DNA from: Asaia sp. W19
GTDB taxonomy: Bacteria > Pseudomonadota > Alphaproteobacteria > Acetobacterales > Acetobacteraceae
Direction of reading: 5' to 3'
Assembly: GCF_003994335.1 (NCBI RefSeq)
Contig: NZ_PNQZ01000013.1
Location: 1-64,000 of the forward strand
DNA length: 64,000 nucleotides
Of the stretch, positions 53,762 through 62,971 are shown piece by piece. Both the position numbers and the translations under genes were made by a program. The notes beneath the pieces were generated by a model. The model was not told the DNA's origin. It saw nothing but the letters and a program-made list of their open reading frames with translations, and did no database searches. Every line of letters begins with the position of its first letter. Position 1 is the stretch's first letter.

Positions 53762-55687
53762 CTAACGCCGCTTGCGCAGCGTTGCGCCTATGGCATCGCG
53801 CAGTTCCTGCGGCGTGAATGGCTTGCCGAGCACAAACGCATTTGCCGGCAGGTTTTGAGGGTCGGCATAACCGCTGACGTAAAGAACCGGCAATTCAGGA
53901 TACTTGGCCGCCAGAATGAGCCCGCATTCGCGACCGCCCATGCCGGGCATGAGCAGATCCAGCACCACCAGATCAAAGACCTCACCCGCCTCGAGATGGG
54001 CAATCACTTCAGCGCCATCTCCGACACTGACCACCTCGTGCCCGTCCTGCGACAGAAACTGATCGGTAACGAGTCGAACGCCAGGCTCATCATCGGCAAG
54101 AAGAATACGAAGCTTCCCGCTGACGATGGGCTCGGATCGGAGATCATGCGCCTCCTCCGGTGCGTCCTCCTGACAGATCGGCAGGATCATCGTCATGCGC
54201 GTTCCCTTGCCGGGCATACTATCGACGCGGATATCGCCACCGCTGCGCTGCAGGAAGCCGTATATGGTCGAGAGACCCAGCCCGGTACCGCTGCCCAAGC
54301 CCTTGGTCGTAAAAAAGGGTTCGAATATGCGCCGCACGACCTCGGGCGGCATGCCACAGCCCTGATCCTCAACGCTCAGCATGATATGATCCCCGCCGTC
54401 CGGCGTGACATCGCGAGTCAGGGAAATGGAGATCACGCCGCCTTCCTGCATGGCATCGCGCGCATTGATGCAGAGATTGAGAAGCGCCATCTCGAGCTGG
54501 CCGGAATCGCTCAGAACGGGGGGCACAACGAGGTCACGTGGCACCGCAGAAAGATCGAGGTCGCATCGCCCGGTCTCGCCGCGCAGATCGCTCGCTCGAC
54601 TCAGGCTCTGCACGATCAGGTCATGCATGCTCCAGATCATCTCGACCATGTCCACGGGGCGCAGCGCCATGGGCTTGGGACGCCCGAATTCCAGCAATCG
54701 ACGTGTCAGGACCGTGCCGCGGCGCGCTGATTCCAGCGCGTTTTCGAAGAGCTTGGTGACCGTTGGGTTGGAGGCAGGTGTCATGTCCTGCAGCAGTTCC
54801 AGCGATCCGAGCATGGCGGTCAGCAGGTTGTTGAAGTCATGCGCGATGCCGCCGGCGAGAGTTCCAAGGGCATGCATCTTGTCATCCTGACGCAGGCGCT
54901 CTTCCATTGCCAGACGATCGGTCACGTCGCGATCGTAACTCATCTGCCAACGCTGCGGCATCGGGAACGGCACGCCGGATGCGTTGCGCGGCCAGGGAAG
55001 AGTCTGGCGAATGATCTCGTGCCAGCGCAGTCCCTCCTCAGTCAGCTCTGAAACAAGACGGGTCGCACTCCCCGACTGTTTCGTTTCCTCACGCATCGCG
55101 GCGATTTCCTCACGCAGCGCATCGCCATGCAGTGAGTCCTCCTCGATATCGCCCTTGGCATTGGGATGAGCCTCGACTTCCATATTGTGTCGCAGAACCG
55201 TCCCATCGGCTTCTGTGAACACCACATCCATAGGCACCGATTCCAGCGCGCCATGCAGCAACACCCGCTCCACCATGAGCGCACGCTCGAGCCTGTGATG
55301 CGCGGCCACCTCACGCACCATGGCGCGCAGGGAGTCGGATTCCCAGGGTTTGTGGGCGTAGAACTGGATGCGCCCCTGGTTCAGGGCCGCCACAACCGCT
55401 GCCAGATCGGCATAGCCGGTCAGCAGGATACCGCGAGCATCAGAAAACTCACGCGCCTTGCTGAGCAGCACATCGCCCGTCATGTTGGGCATGCGCTGAT
55501 CGGAAACAATCACCGCAATGTCGGGTGATTTCTTGAGAAAGCTCAGCGCCTCGAGCGGATCCGTGCTCGAAAGGATGTCGAACTCATCCTCAAGCAGATC
55601 GGTCAGCGCGACGAGGATTTCGGCCTCGTCATCAACCAGGAGGATTCTGCTGCGTCCGAAAGGGACACTCATCTCGGTGCGTTTCAT
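53762..55687 (-). CDS. Hybrid histidine kinase: receiver-PAS-kinase-receiver
   Basis: 641 aa, no membrane helix. N-terminal receiver near 12-125 (ILLVDDEAEIL, VSDQRMPNMTG with the Asp, KPW), a PAS-like region near 140-250, then a kinase with the His in GGIAHDFNNLLTAMLGSLELLQDM near residue 282. The ATPase lobe has FFTTKGLGSGTGLGLSTIYGF. A C-terminal receiver has RILLADDEPGVR and LVVLDLLMPGMGG. It overlaps the preceding kinase gene by four bases, so the pair is co-translated. hslV follows after about 40 bases. Confidence 0.88.
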   Translation of the reverse strand: MKRTEMSVPFGRSRILLVDDEAEILVALTDLLEDEFDILSSTDPLEALSFLKKSPDIAVIVSDQRMPNMTGDVLLSKAREFSDARGILLTGYADLAAVVAALNQGRIQFYAHKPWESDSLRAMVREVAAHHRLERALMVERVLLHGALESVPMDVVFTEADGTVLRHNMEVEAHPNAKGDIEEDSLHGDALREEIAAMREETKQSGSATRLVSELTEEGLRWHEIIRQTLPWPRNASGVPFPMPQRWQMSYDRDVTDRLAMEERLRQDDKMHALGTLAGGIAHDFNNLLTAMLGSLELLQDMTPASNPTVTKLFENALESARRGTVLTRRLLEFGRPKPMALRPVDMVEMIWSMHDLIVQSLSRASDLRGETGRCDLDLSAVPRDLVVPPVLSDSGQLEMALLNLCINARDAMQEGGVISISLTRDVTPDGGDHIMLSVEDQGCGMPPEVVRRIFEPFFTTKGLGSGTGLGLSTIYGFLQRSGGDIRVDSMPGKGTRMTMILPICQEDAPEEAHDLRSEPIVSGKLRILLADDEPGVRLVTDQFLSQDGHEVVSVGDGAEVIAHLEAGEVFDLVVLDLLMPGMGGRECGLILAAKYPELPVLYVSGYADPQNLPANAFVLGKPFTPQELRDAIGATLRKRR

Positions 55688-57570
55688 GCGCTGCGTCCTA
55701 TGGTGACCGGGCCTGTCGGCGTCAGGCGGACAGGGACAGACAGGGTGAAGCAGGCCCCCACGCCACGTCCCCCACTCAGATTGGCGTCGTCGATATCAAT
55801 CGTGCCGCCATGGGCCTCAATGACGCCATAGGCGATCGCAAGGCCAAGACCTGTGCCCATCCCTACGGGCTTGGTCGTAAAGAAAGGCTCAAAGACGCGG
55901 GCCCTGAGCGCGGGCGGTACACCGGGCCCGTCATCGGCCACACTGATCACGTAGAAGGCCTCATTGCCGCTTTGCCGAAGGGTGGTTTCGATCACGATCT
56001 TGCCGCTCGGCGTACCCGGCTCGAACCCCTCCGTCTCGGCGCGGGATCGAATGGCGTCGGCTGCGTTGCTCACGATATTCATCACAACCTGATGCAGCAG
56101 GGCCGGCTGGCAGACCAGCATACGCGGAGCGTTCAGATGACGCTCCACCATGATCTCCCTGCCGAATTTATGGGCGAGCAGGGCCAGCGCGGTATCGATG
56201 GCCTCGACCACATCCGTGTCCTGAAAGGCGCTTTCATCCAGACGGGAGAAGCGGCGCAAGCTCAGCACCAGATTTTGTATGCGTTGCAATCCAAGGCGCA
56301 TTGCCCCGATGCGGTTCGAACATTTCTCAAGCAGGGCGAGCTGGGACGACTGAAGCGGCCCTTCTGAGTCGATCAGCCGTTGCAGAGCGCGGGCGATGGT
56401 CTCCTCATGGGCCAGAGTGAAGGCCAACGGATTATTGATCTCGTGGGCAATGCCCGCCACGAGTTCGCCAAGCGAGGCCATTTTGGCCGTCTGAACAAGT
56501 TTGGCCTGTGTCTCGATCAGTCGCGCATTCGCATCGGCGAGTTCCGAGTTGGCATGTGCAAGCGCCTCTGCCATGGCCGCCTTGGCAGCGATGGCTCGTG
56601 CCTCACTCTGGGCAGTCTGGAGCGCCACCTCGCGCACCTGACGCTTGATTTCCTGCTGTCTGATCTCGTCCTGAGCGAGCTTGCGCCTGACCAGAACCCG
56701 TATGCGCAGGGCCAGCACGTCAGGGGCGATATCGCTGGGGACCAGATCATCCAGCCCGGCATCAAACAGATCGGCGGCCGAATGCCGCCGAAAGCGATTG
56801 GCGTCCACGATACCAAGGATGCGAAAGGAGGTTCCGCCAGCCTCAAGCACATCCTGTCGACGGGCGTCGAGACGACGGCAGAAATTGACCCCGTCCAGCA
56901 TACGCGACGTGAGATCGAGCACGAGACAATCCGGTCCCTCCTCGCCTCCGAGCCATCCCCCATTCACCAGCTCGCTCGACGCCGTCACTGTCGTAACTGT
57001 ATGGCCATCACGCCAGAGCAATTCCCCCAGGGAGGCACCAGACGCATCGCGCTCCCAGCTCGCATTATCCGCGAGGGGCTCTTCGTCGCTGTCATCGCTC
57101 CTCGGACTTGTGACGATCACAATGCGCGCGCGTCTGAAGCGCCCGGCTTCCTCAGCCTGGAGAAAATCAGAGCCCTCGCGCAGCAGCGCCCGGATGCGCA
57201 GCACAAGAAGATCGGGATGGGCCGATTTCGAGATATATGCGTCAGCGCCGCTCTCGAGCCCTTCGCGTTCCAGACCCGGCGCGACGTCTTCCGTCAGCAT
57301 CAGGATCGGGATCGAGCGCGTATGCGCATTCATACGGAACTGACGGGCCATTTGCCCGCCATTCATCCCCGGCAGGTGATAATCCGACACGACCAGATCC
57401 GGCAGGCCGTCATCGAGACAGGAGAGCGCTTCCTCACCGCTCGCGACGCGACGCACGTCAAAGCCTGCCTCTTCCAGGAGCTGGACGAGTGCTTCTGCCT
57501 GGCTGTCCGATTCCTCAACCAGAAGTATCCGGGGGAGATGCATGTCCGGGATCGTCACGGAACTGGTCAT
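55684..57570 (-). CDS. Receiver-receiver-histidine kinase
   Basis: 628 aa. First receiver near 14-130 (RILLVEESDSQ, VVSDYHLPGMNGG). A second, more diverged receiver-like domain lies near 148-305 (RIVIVTSPRSDDS, DCLVLDLTSRMLDG). A coiled coil near 305-375 is Ala/Gln/Glu-rich. The kinase has its His in GELVAGIAHEINNPLAF near residue 390 and FFTTKPVGMGTGLGLAIAYG. No membrane anchor. First gene of a likely five-gene leftward group with the second kinase, hslV, hslU and sufE. Confidence 0.87.
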   Translation of the reverse strand: MTSSVTIPDMHLPRILLVEESDSQAEALVQLLEEAGFDVRRVASGEEALSCLDDGLPDLVVSDYHLPGMNGGQMARQFRMNAHTRSIPILMLTEDVAPGLEREGLESGADAYISKSAHPDLLVLRIRALLREGSDFLQAEEAGRFRRARIVIVTSPRSDDSDEEPLADNASWERDASGASLGELLWRDGHTVTTVTASSELVNGGWLGGEEGPDCLVLDLTSRMLDGVNFCRRLDARRQDVLEAGGTSFRILGIVDANRFRRHSAADLFDAGLDDLVPSDIAPDVLALRIRVLVRRKLAQDEIRQQEIKRQVREVALQTAQSEARAIAAKAAMAEALAHANSELADANARLIETQAKLVQTAKMASLGELVAGIAHEINNPLAFTLAHEETIARALQRLIDSEGPLQSSQLALLEKCSNRIGAMRLGLQRIQNLVLSLRRFSRLDESAFQDTDVVEAIDTALALLAHKFGREIMVERHLNAPRMLVCQPALLHQVVMNIVSNAADAIRSRAETEGFEPGTPSGKIVIETTLRQSGNEAFYVISVADDGPGVPPALRARVFEPFFTTKPVGMGTGLGLAIAYGVIEAHGGTIDIDDANLSGGRGVGACFTLSVPVRLTPTGPVTIGRSA

Positions 57571-57955
57571 TGGGGGGATAGATCCATCATGCGCGGCCTT
57601 CAGGTAGTCTTTCCATCACTAGCATGGTTGTCGCGATACGCCATTACCGCGCGAGACCTCTCATGGTTGCTCCCCTCTGCGCTGCAATACCCAGGTCAGG
57701 AATCCGCAGCGCGGCGGCGTGGTCTGCGCCACTCACACAGTACCGCACAGTGTCCGGGCATGGACTCAGACCAGTTTGTATTTCGCCGTCGGGACGGCAT
57801 CGAGACCTGCGCCCCAGGAGGAACACCGAGCTGCGGTGAGGACGGCAATCATTGCATTTCCCGCCCCGCCCAGCTACCTCAACCAGAGACAACGTGGCCA
57901 GCGTCGACTGGACGCCTTTTCAACCTCGCCCGTTACGAAAAGCTGAAAGCGCCCC
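57571..57955. other. Divergent intergenic region, no gene seen
   Basis: About 385 bases between the leftward kinase gene and the rightward ftsE group. Open frames here have no recognisable protein character. Promoters for both directions must lie within it; I cannot name one with confidence. Confidence 0.45.
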
Positions 57956-58366
57956 ATGGAAGTTTCGCCCCGTCCGTCCCTGTCCCGCCTCGCCCAGACG
58001 AGCGACGATCGCGCGCCGCGCAAGGCATCGGGGTTCGGCATCGTCCGAACCGGGTTCTGGGCGATCTGCTATTTCGCCTTCTACTTCGCCCAACAGGTCG
58101 CCGAGGTCCTCGCGCCGCTTTGTCTCGTGATCGGCATTGGCTGGATGGCTCTGCCCCGCGCACTCGCCTCGATCACCACATCGAGCGCCTCGACGGACCC
58201 GCAGGCACAGGACGTGATGAACCATGTGGTGGGCAGCATTCCGGAACATCTGGCCATCGGCAGCCATGTGATGACCCCTTCGGGTCTGGTTTTCGACGGG
58301 TTCCTGCTGATGGCTGTCGCTGCCCTCGGCGCCACGGTTTCGGCAGTCGCCGCGCGCAATATGTAA
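57956..58366 (+). CDS. Small membrane protein of the ftsEX operon, unknown
   Basis: 136 aa. A basic N-terminus is followed by hydrophobic segments near 33-50, 52-68 and 112-132, joined by a polar periplasmic or cytoplasmic loop (STDPQAQDVMNHVVG). It stands 19 bases before ftsE in the same direction. I recognise no family. Codon use resembles its neighbours. Confidence 0.6.
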   Translation: MEVSPRPSLSRLAQTSDDRAPRKASGFGIVRTGFWAICYFAFYFAQQVAEVLAPLCLVIGIGWMALPRALASITTSSASTDPQAQDVMNHVVGSIPEHLAIGSHVMTPSGLVFDGFLLMAVAALGATVSAVAARNM

Positions 58367-58385
58367 TTCCCCGGCCAGGGCGTTC

Positions 58386-59081
58386 ATGATCCGGTTTCGC
58401 AATGTCACCTATCGGCTTGAAAAAGGGAGAAAAGCCCAGGGGCGCCCGGGTCTGCAGGGAATCACTCTCGATATTCCCCAGGGCAGCTTCTTCTGGCTGA
58501 CAGGCCCCTCAGGCGCCGGAAAATCGAGCCTCCTGCGCCTCATGCATGGAGAAGCCCTTCCCGAAGAGGGGGGCGTCGAAATTCTCGGTGTCGATATCAG
58601 GACGGCACGACGACGCCAGCTTGCTCAGCTACGGCAGCGTATTGGCTTCATCCCGCAGGATCTGCGCCTGCTTTCCGAGCTGGATGTGTTTGACAATATC
58701 GCACTTCCCCTTCGCCTGGCGGGAACGACGCAAGAAATCCTGCAAAGCGAGATCCCCTCGATTCTCGACTGGCTCGGGCTGGATGGGAAAGAGAGGAAAT
58801 TCCCGGATCAGCTTTCGGGGGGCGAGCGTCAGCGCGTGGCCATTGCGCGGGCGCTGATCATGCGTCCGGCGTTGCTTCTGGCCGACGAGCCGACAAATGC
58901 CCTCGCGGAAGGACAGAGCTGGCAACTGGTCGAAGCCCTCGAGGCGTTGAGTCGCGCGGGCACCACCGTGATCGTCGCAACCCATAACGAGGCGCTCGTG
59001 CGGGCGATTCGTCATCCACAGATCATGCTGAAACAGGGGCGCCTGTGTGATCCGCCTGCCGAGAGGGGAGCAGCGCCATGA
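58386..59081 (+). CDS. ftsE: Cell division ATP-binding protein FtsE
   Basis: 231 aa ABC ATPase: Walker A GPSGAGKSS near residue 38, Q-loop FIPQDLRLL, signature LSGGERQRVAIARAL, Walker B LLLADEPTNAL, H-loop VATHNEAL. All motifs are intact. Works with FtsX to activate cell-wall amidases at the septum. Overlaps ftsX by four bases. Confidence 0.92.
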   Translation: MIRFRNVTYRLEKGRKAQGRPGLQGITLDIPQGSFFWLTGPSGAGKSSLLRLMHGEALPEEGGVEILGVDIRTARRRQLAQLRQRIGFIPQDLRLLSELDVFDNIALPLRLAGTTQEILQSEIPSILDWLGLDGKERKFPDQLSGGERQRVAIARALIMRPALLLADEPTNALAEGQSWQLVEALEALSRAGTTVIVATHNEALVRAIRHPQIMLKQGRLCDPPAERGAAP

Positions 59082-59986
59082 GCCGCGCCCTGCCAGACGG
59101 GCTGCATCTGGGCAGACAGGACCGCGGCCTCATCCCGATCATCGCGGCCGTCGCGGCCATTGCGACGCTGGCACTCGGAGGATGGGACGCGTCACGGAGC
59201 CTCTCGCGCGAATGGGCCCATGGCGCCGCACGGCAGGTGACGATCGAAATTCCCGACTTCTCGGGAGACGGACGGGAGACGGCGGCCAGACTGGTATCGG
59301 TCCTGCAGAGCGATCCGGGAATCGCTGCCGTCGAGACGCTCTCCGAAGAGCGGATCCGTGAGCTCCTGCGCCCGTGGCTGGGACCGATGCAGGGTACTGT
59401 GTCAGACCTTCCTGTTGTGCTTGAGATCACACGTCGTGCAGAGGGCCCGGTAACGGATCTGCCGCGTATTCTCGACACGCTGGCGCCTTCCGCGGTCATT
59501 GAGGAAAACGGGCGATGGGGCGAGCGTCTCATGCTGCTGGGACAAAGCCTGCAGGCCTGTGCCTGGCTCGCCGTGCTACTGGCTGGTTTTGCAACGGCCG
59601 GTGTGACCACACTCTCGGTACGCATGACCCTGACGGCCCGTCGGCGCACCATCGAAATCCTCCATGGTTTCGGCGCCAGGGACGGCCTCATCGCAAGGCG
59701 CATCGCCTGGCGCAGCTTCGGGCTCGGATTTGGGGGAGGCGCGGTTGGCATGGCGCTGGGGGGGATGACCCTCGCCATCGTGCATCGCCTGATCCTGCCC
59801 TTCCTGGACCATCAGCAGGGCAGTCTGGCGTTCTGGCCGGGCGATATGGACGGATGGCTGAAGCTTGCAACGAGTCTACCCCCTGCCCTGCTCCAGTCCC
59901 TGATCTGTGTGCCGCTGCTGGTAGCCTTGCTGAGTTTCCTCGTGGCCCAGGCGACGGTGCGGCTCTGGCTGCGGCGCCTGCCATGA
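59078..59986 (+). CDS. ftsX: Cell division protein FtsX
   Basis: 302 aa with four helices: about 20-40, then near 162-182, 208-235 and 270-295. A periplasmic loop lies between the first two. IEILHGFGARDGLIARRIAWRSF near residue 192 is the FtsX coupling region. Overlaps the next gene by four bases. Confidence 0.88.
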   Translation: MSRALPDGLHLGRQDRGLIPIIAAVAAIATLALGGWDASRSLSREWAHGAARQVTIEIPDFSGDGRETAARLVSVLQSDPGIAAVETLSEERIRELLRPWLGPMQGTVSDLPVVLEITRRAEGPVTDLPRILDTLAPSAVIEENGRWGERLMLLGQSLQACAWLAVLLAGFATAGVTTLSVRMTLTARRRTIEILHGFGARDGLIARRIAWRSFGLGFGGGAVGMALGGMTLAIVHRLILPFLDHQQGSLAFWPGDMDGWLKLATSLPPALLQSLICVPLLVALLSFLVAQATVRLWLRRLP

Positions 59987-60573
59987 AATTCTGGCTGGCC
60001 GTGCCGTTTCTTCTGCTCGTCCTGGCATTGACCTGGTGCGCCGGATTCGCGTGGTTCTGCGTCGATGCGCTTCATCCCGTGTCGCAACCGGTCCATTGCG
60101 ACGGCATCGTCGCCCTCACCGGAGGGCGCGACCGGATCGAAGCCTCACTTGCCCTGCTCGACAAAGGGGTCGGGGGAAAATTGCTGATATCGGGCGTCGG
60201 TCCCCATGCCACGCTCGCGCAACTCACCGAGCATGCGCCGATCGCCCTCACTCCTGCGCTTGCGGCCCGCATCACGCTGGGCCGTCGCGCCGTCTCGACC
60301 ATCGGCAATGGGTCGGAAACGGCTGATTGGGCTCGCCAGAACGCGATCCATTCCCTTCTTGTCGTCACCGCAGGCTATCACATCCGGCGCGCCATGCTGG
60401 AACTGCATCGTGCCGCGCCCGGTGTAGCGCTGCATCCTTACCCGATACGCTCGCCGGCGTTGCGACGCACGCCCGATCGGGCGACATTCAGGCTGCTTTT
60501 ACACGAATATACGAAATGGATCGGCTCCAACCTTGGCCTGTCACGCGGTGTGAATCTTACCCCCCGCTCCTGA
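59983..60573 (+). CDS. YdcF-like DUF218 domain protein
   Basis: 196 aa. N-terminal membrane anchor (FLLLVLALTWCAGFAWF), then the DUF218 fold: GIVALTGGRDRIEASLALLDKG near residue 35-56, STIGNGSETADWARQNAI and LVVTAGYHIRRAMLELHR near 120-140. The family is of uncertain function, in part linked to envelope glycan or vancomycin-related (SanA-like) phenotypes. ATG at 59983 overlaps ftsX (ATGA), so it is part of the ftsEX group. Confidence 0.82.
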   Translation: MKFWLAVPFLLLVLALTWCAGFAWFCVDALHPVSQPVHCDGIVALTGGRDRIEASLALLDKGVGGKLLISGVGPHATLAQLTEHAPIALTPALAARITLGRRAVSTIGNGSETADWARQNAIHSLLVVTAGYHIRRAMLELHRAAPGVALHPYPIRSPALRRTPDRATFRLLLHEYTKWIGSNLGLSRGVNLTPRS

Positions 60574-60773
60574 CCCCGTCATAGAGCATCCCGAGATGCA
60601 CGCGACGACGAAGGCTTGCGCTGGGCGACAGACCCATCGTCTCTTGCCACACCAGTGAGATCAGGCATGGGGATTGGAAGCGTGAGGCCCATCTTTCTCG
60701 TTGTGGAAGAATTCCATCGCGCCCTCGCTTGCTCTAGTGAACAAGCGACATGGAGCCGGCCCTGGGGGAGTGC

Positions 60774-61517
60774 ATGAACCGGATACGCGCCTTTCTCTTC
60801 ATCACCTATTTCGTCATCCTGACGCTGATCATGGGTATCGGCGCGATGCCGATCCGCGTACTGCGCCGCCGTGATCTTGCCTTGCGTTACGCCCAGAGCT
60901 GGTCTGCCCTGACACTTCGGGGCCTCAGGTTCTTTTGCCGTATCCGCATTCGCGTTGTTGGCGCGGAGAACCTCCCTGAAGGCGCCTGCCTCATTGCATC
61001 GCAGCATCAGTCCTTCTTCGACGGGTTCATCTGGATGACGCTCGTGCCCGGCCCCGCTTATGTGATCAAACAGGAACTGACGCGCATCCCTTTCATTGGC
61101 CCAATGCTGCTTCTTTCCGGAATGGTGCCGGTTGAGCGAGAAGCGGGGGCGAAGGCTCTGCGCGGCCTGATGAAGGCAACCCAGGCGCATTTTGACGCCT
61201 CACGCCAGATCATCATCTTCCCTGAAGGCACCCGCACGCTTCCCGGGGCAAGGGTGCCCCTCCAGCCCGGCGTCGTAGCACTTGCCAAACAGGCCGCCGC
61301 CCCCGTGATTCCGGTCGCGACAAATTCGGGCCTTCACTGGCCGCGCAGAGGCTGGTTGATGCAGCCAGGGGAGATCACTATCGCTATCGGAGAGGCCCTC
61401 CCCGCCAATGCCGGACGGCTATCCCTGATCGACTCGATCTACAAATCCTGGGATCGACTAAGCGCGCGCGAGGACCTGCCACACCCTGTGGATAACTCTG
61501 TGGACTCGAAATGCTGA
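60774..61517 (+). CDS. plsC: 1-acylglycerol-3-phosphate acyltransferase (PlsC family)
   Basis: 247 aa. One N-terminal helix (RAFLFITYFVILTLIMGIG). The acyltransferase motif HQSFFD (HX4D) lies near residue 78, followed by FPEGTRTLPGARVPLQPGVV near 150. ATG 60774 is chosen because GGGGGAG stands a few bases upstream, rather than a start 8 codons earlier. It makes phosphatidic acid at the inner membrane. The family also includes other lysolipid acyltransferases. The C-terminal end contains a DnaA box. Confidence 0.85.
   Translation: MNRIRAFLFITYFVILTLIMGIGAMPIRVLRRRDLALRYAQSWSALTLRGLRFFCRIRIRVVGAENLPEGACLIASQHQSFFDGFIWMTLVPGPAYVIKQELTRIPFIGPMLLLSGMVPVEREAGAKALRGLMKATQAHFDASRQIIIFPEGTRTLPGARVPLQPGVVALAKQAAAPVIPVATNSGLHWPRRGWLMQPGEITIAIGEALPANAGRLSLIDSIYKSWDRLSAREDLPHPVDNSVDSKC
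61487..61495 (-). promoter_or_regulatory. DnaA box (TTATCCACA)
   Basis: A perfect TTATCCACA on the minus strand, inside the end of the plsC-like gene. Two partial matches lie close by at 61499-61503 (TGTGGA...) and in GCTGTGCATCA. On its own a single box proves little. Confidence 0.4.
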
Positions 61518-61845
61518 CCGGAGGATCCCCTGTGCAGAACCGGAGAGCTGACTGGGGAAAAGCTGTGCATCACCCAAGCGTTGGGACCAAAGCGCCCTTG
61601 CGCACGAGTCAAGAGACAATCATCGTAAAACCTAGGTTTTACGGAGCATTGTGCCCGAAATTCCACGCGGTGGGGGCATCTACCACAGGCCCGGACGCTT
61701 TCATAGCCCTTCGTCAGGGAGTCTTTTCTTCCCTCTCGAACGAAGCCAGTGCGCTCTGGGGATAATTTGTGCGGTTTCTCATCATGACTGTGAAATTGGA
61801 GCGCAGGGCAGACACCGCGATCAGTAATCATCACGGTTCGAGCCC
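61518..61845. other. Intergenic region, possible regulatory or origin-like site
   Basis: About 330 bases without a convincing gene. It contains the 20-bp palindrome at 61624-61643 and several TGTG-rich, DnaA-box-like fragments near its start. The AT content is not strikingly high. Confidence 0.5.
61624..61643. repeat. Perfect 20-bp palindrome CGTAAAACCTAGGTTTTACG
   Basis: Every base of the ten-base half is mirrored, with no loop. This size suggests a dimeric repressor operator. The nearest rightward gene starts at 61846. Confidence 0.75.
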
Positions 61846-62886
61846 ATGAAAAACCGGCTTTTCTACGCCCTGCTGGGGATTACGCTGCTGTTACTTTCAG
61901 CGTTTGGCGTGGATTGCCTGCGCATGGCCCGCCTGGGCAGGTCTCTCGATCAGATGCGTCTCTCACTGGCCGCAGCAGGCTGGCATCTGGACTGGGACCA
62001 GAGGAGTCTTGCCCGTTCCCCCTGGGGGCAATCCCTCACCCTTTCTCAGCCACGCCTGATCGATGCCCGCGGTCGTGGCTGGGGAGGGAAGACCCTGGTA
62101 CTCGGCGTGAGCTTTCTTCACCCAGCCTCCATCCGCCTAGAATTTGGTGGACCGCAGATCTTCAAACCGAGCGACACCATGACCGTGACGAGTAGCGCTC
62201 TTGAAGGACACTTCGTACCCGCCAGTCGTACATTGATCCTCGAAACACGGCAGATGTCCCTCGACATGCCCCCTGTCTCGGGTATCGAGACTCTCACGCT
62301 TGGCCATGTCACAGTGCAACTTACCCCTGATGTGACGAAGGATCCTCCTGCGAGGGGCAATAAAGATATAACGCGGTCCTCCCCGCTTCCTGGAGGCGCG
62401 GTGGAGTTGAGCGCCGAGTCGGTGTCGATCAAGCGCTCCGCCCAGGAGCGGAACGAAACCCTCACGCCAGATATCGGTCCGCTGCTGACCACCCTGCCCT
62501 CGGCCAGCAAGCTGCATCTCATCATCGTGGCGCTGCGTGACGAAGCGGGACGGAACGCCTCGAAAACGGCATATGGACGCTATTTAATCCAGGAGGCCTC
62601 ATTCCAGCTCGGCGCGCTCTCCTGCATAGCCCGCGGCACCCTGTCTGGCGCAGGAGAAGGCACCCTCTGGGCGCACCTGTCGGGCTTGCAGGGCTTCGTT
62701 CGTTCCTGGATTGCCCTATTGCCCGAGTCCGGGCGGATTACGCCTGATTATGCGCCCCTTCTGAAGGCGCTGGATGAACAATCGGCAAGGATACCGGACC
62801 ATCTCGACCTGCCCATACCAGTCGGCCGCGATGACATTTTATTGCAAAATCACATTTCCGCGATAATAACGGGGCATTCTCGATGA
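61846..62886 (+). CDS. DUF2125-like exported or anchored protein
   Basis: 346 aa. N-terminal signal or anchor helix (LLGITLLLLSAFGVDCLRM). Then WDQRSLARSPWGQSLTLSQPRL near residue 50 resembles the DUF2125 family, whose members have a long repetitive beta-rich region. The rest has beta-strand alternation and a polar middle. Function unknown; the family is confined mostly to alphaproteobacteria. Confidence in the family name is moderate. Confidence 0.6.
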   Translation: MKNRLFYALLGITLLLLSAFGVDCLRMARLGRSLDQMRLSLAAAGWHLDWDQRSLARSPWGQSLTLSQPRLIDARGRGWGGKTLVLGVSFLHPASIRLEFGGPQIFKPSDTMTVTSSALEGHFVPASRTLILETRQMSLDMPPVSGIETLTLGHVTVQLTPDVTKDPPARGNKDITRSSPLPGGAVELSAESVSIKRSAQERNETLTPDIGPLLTTLPSASKLHLIIVALRDEAGRNASKTAYGRYLIQEASFQLGALSCIARGTLSGAGEGTLWAHLSGLQGFVRSWIALLPESGRITPDYAPLLKALDEQSARIPDHLDLPIPVGRDDILLQNHISAIITGHSR

Positions 62887-62971
62887 ACCGGAGGGGAAGC
62901 TGACGCCTTATGGGCGGTGGCAGTTAACCATTCCCCTTCACGACTGGCCTTGATGGCCGCGGATCCCTGCA

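Noticed and set aside
53366..54730. 454-codon open frame opposite hslV and the hybrid kinase
   Set aside because: Antisense shadow; no recognisable motif and it crosses two real genes.
57571..57955. A zinc-ribbon gene, often found before ftsE in alphaproteobacteria
   Set aside because: No CxxC pairs in any frame of this stretch.
56380..58389. 669-codon rightward open frame
   Set aside because: Runs antisense through a kinase gene and then out of frame through the small membrane protein before ftsE; sequence is not protein-like.
61511..61765. 84-codon open frame after plsC
   Set aside because: No ribosome site and no protein-like composition; it also covers the 20-bp palindrome.
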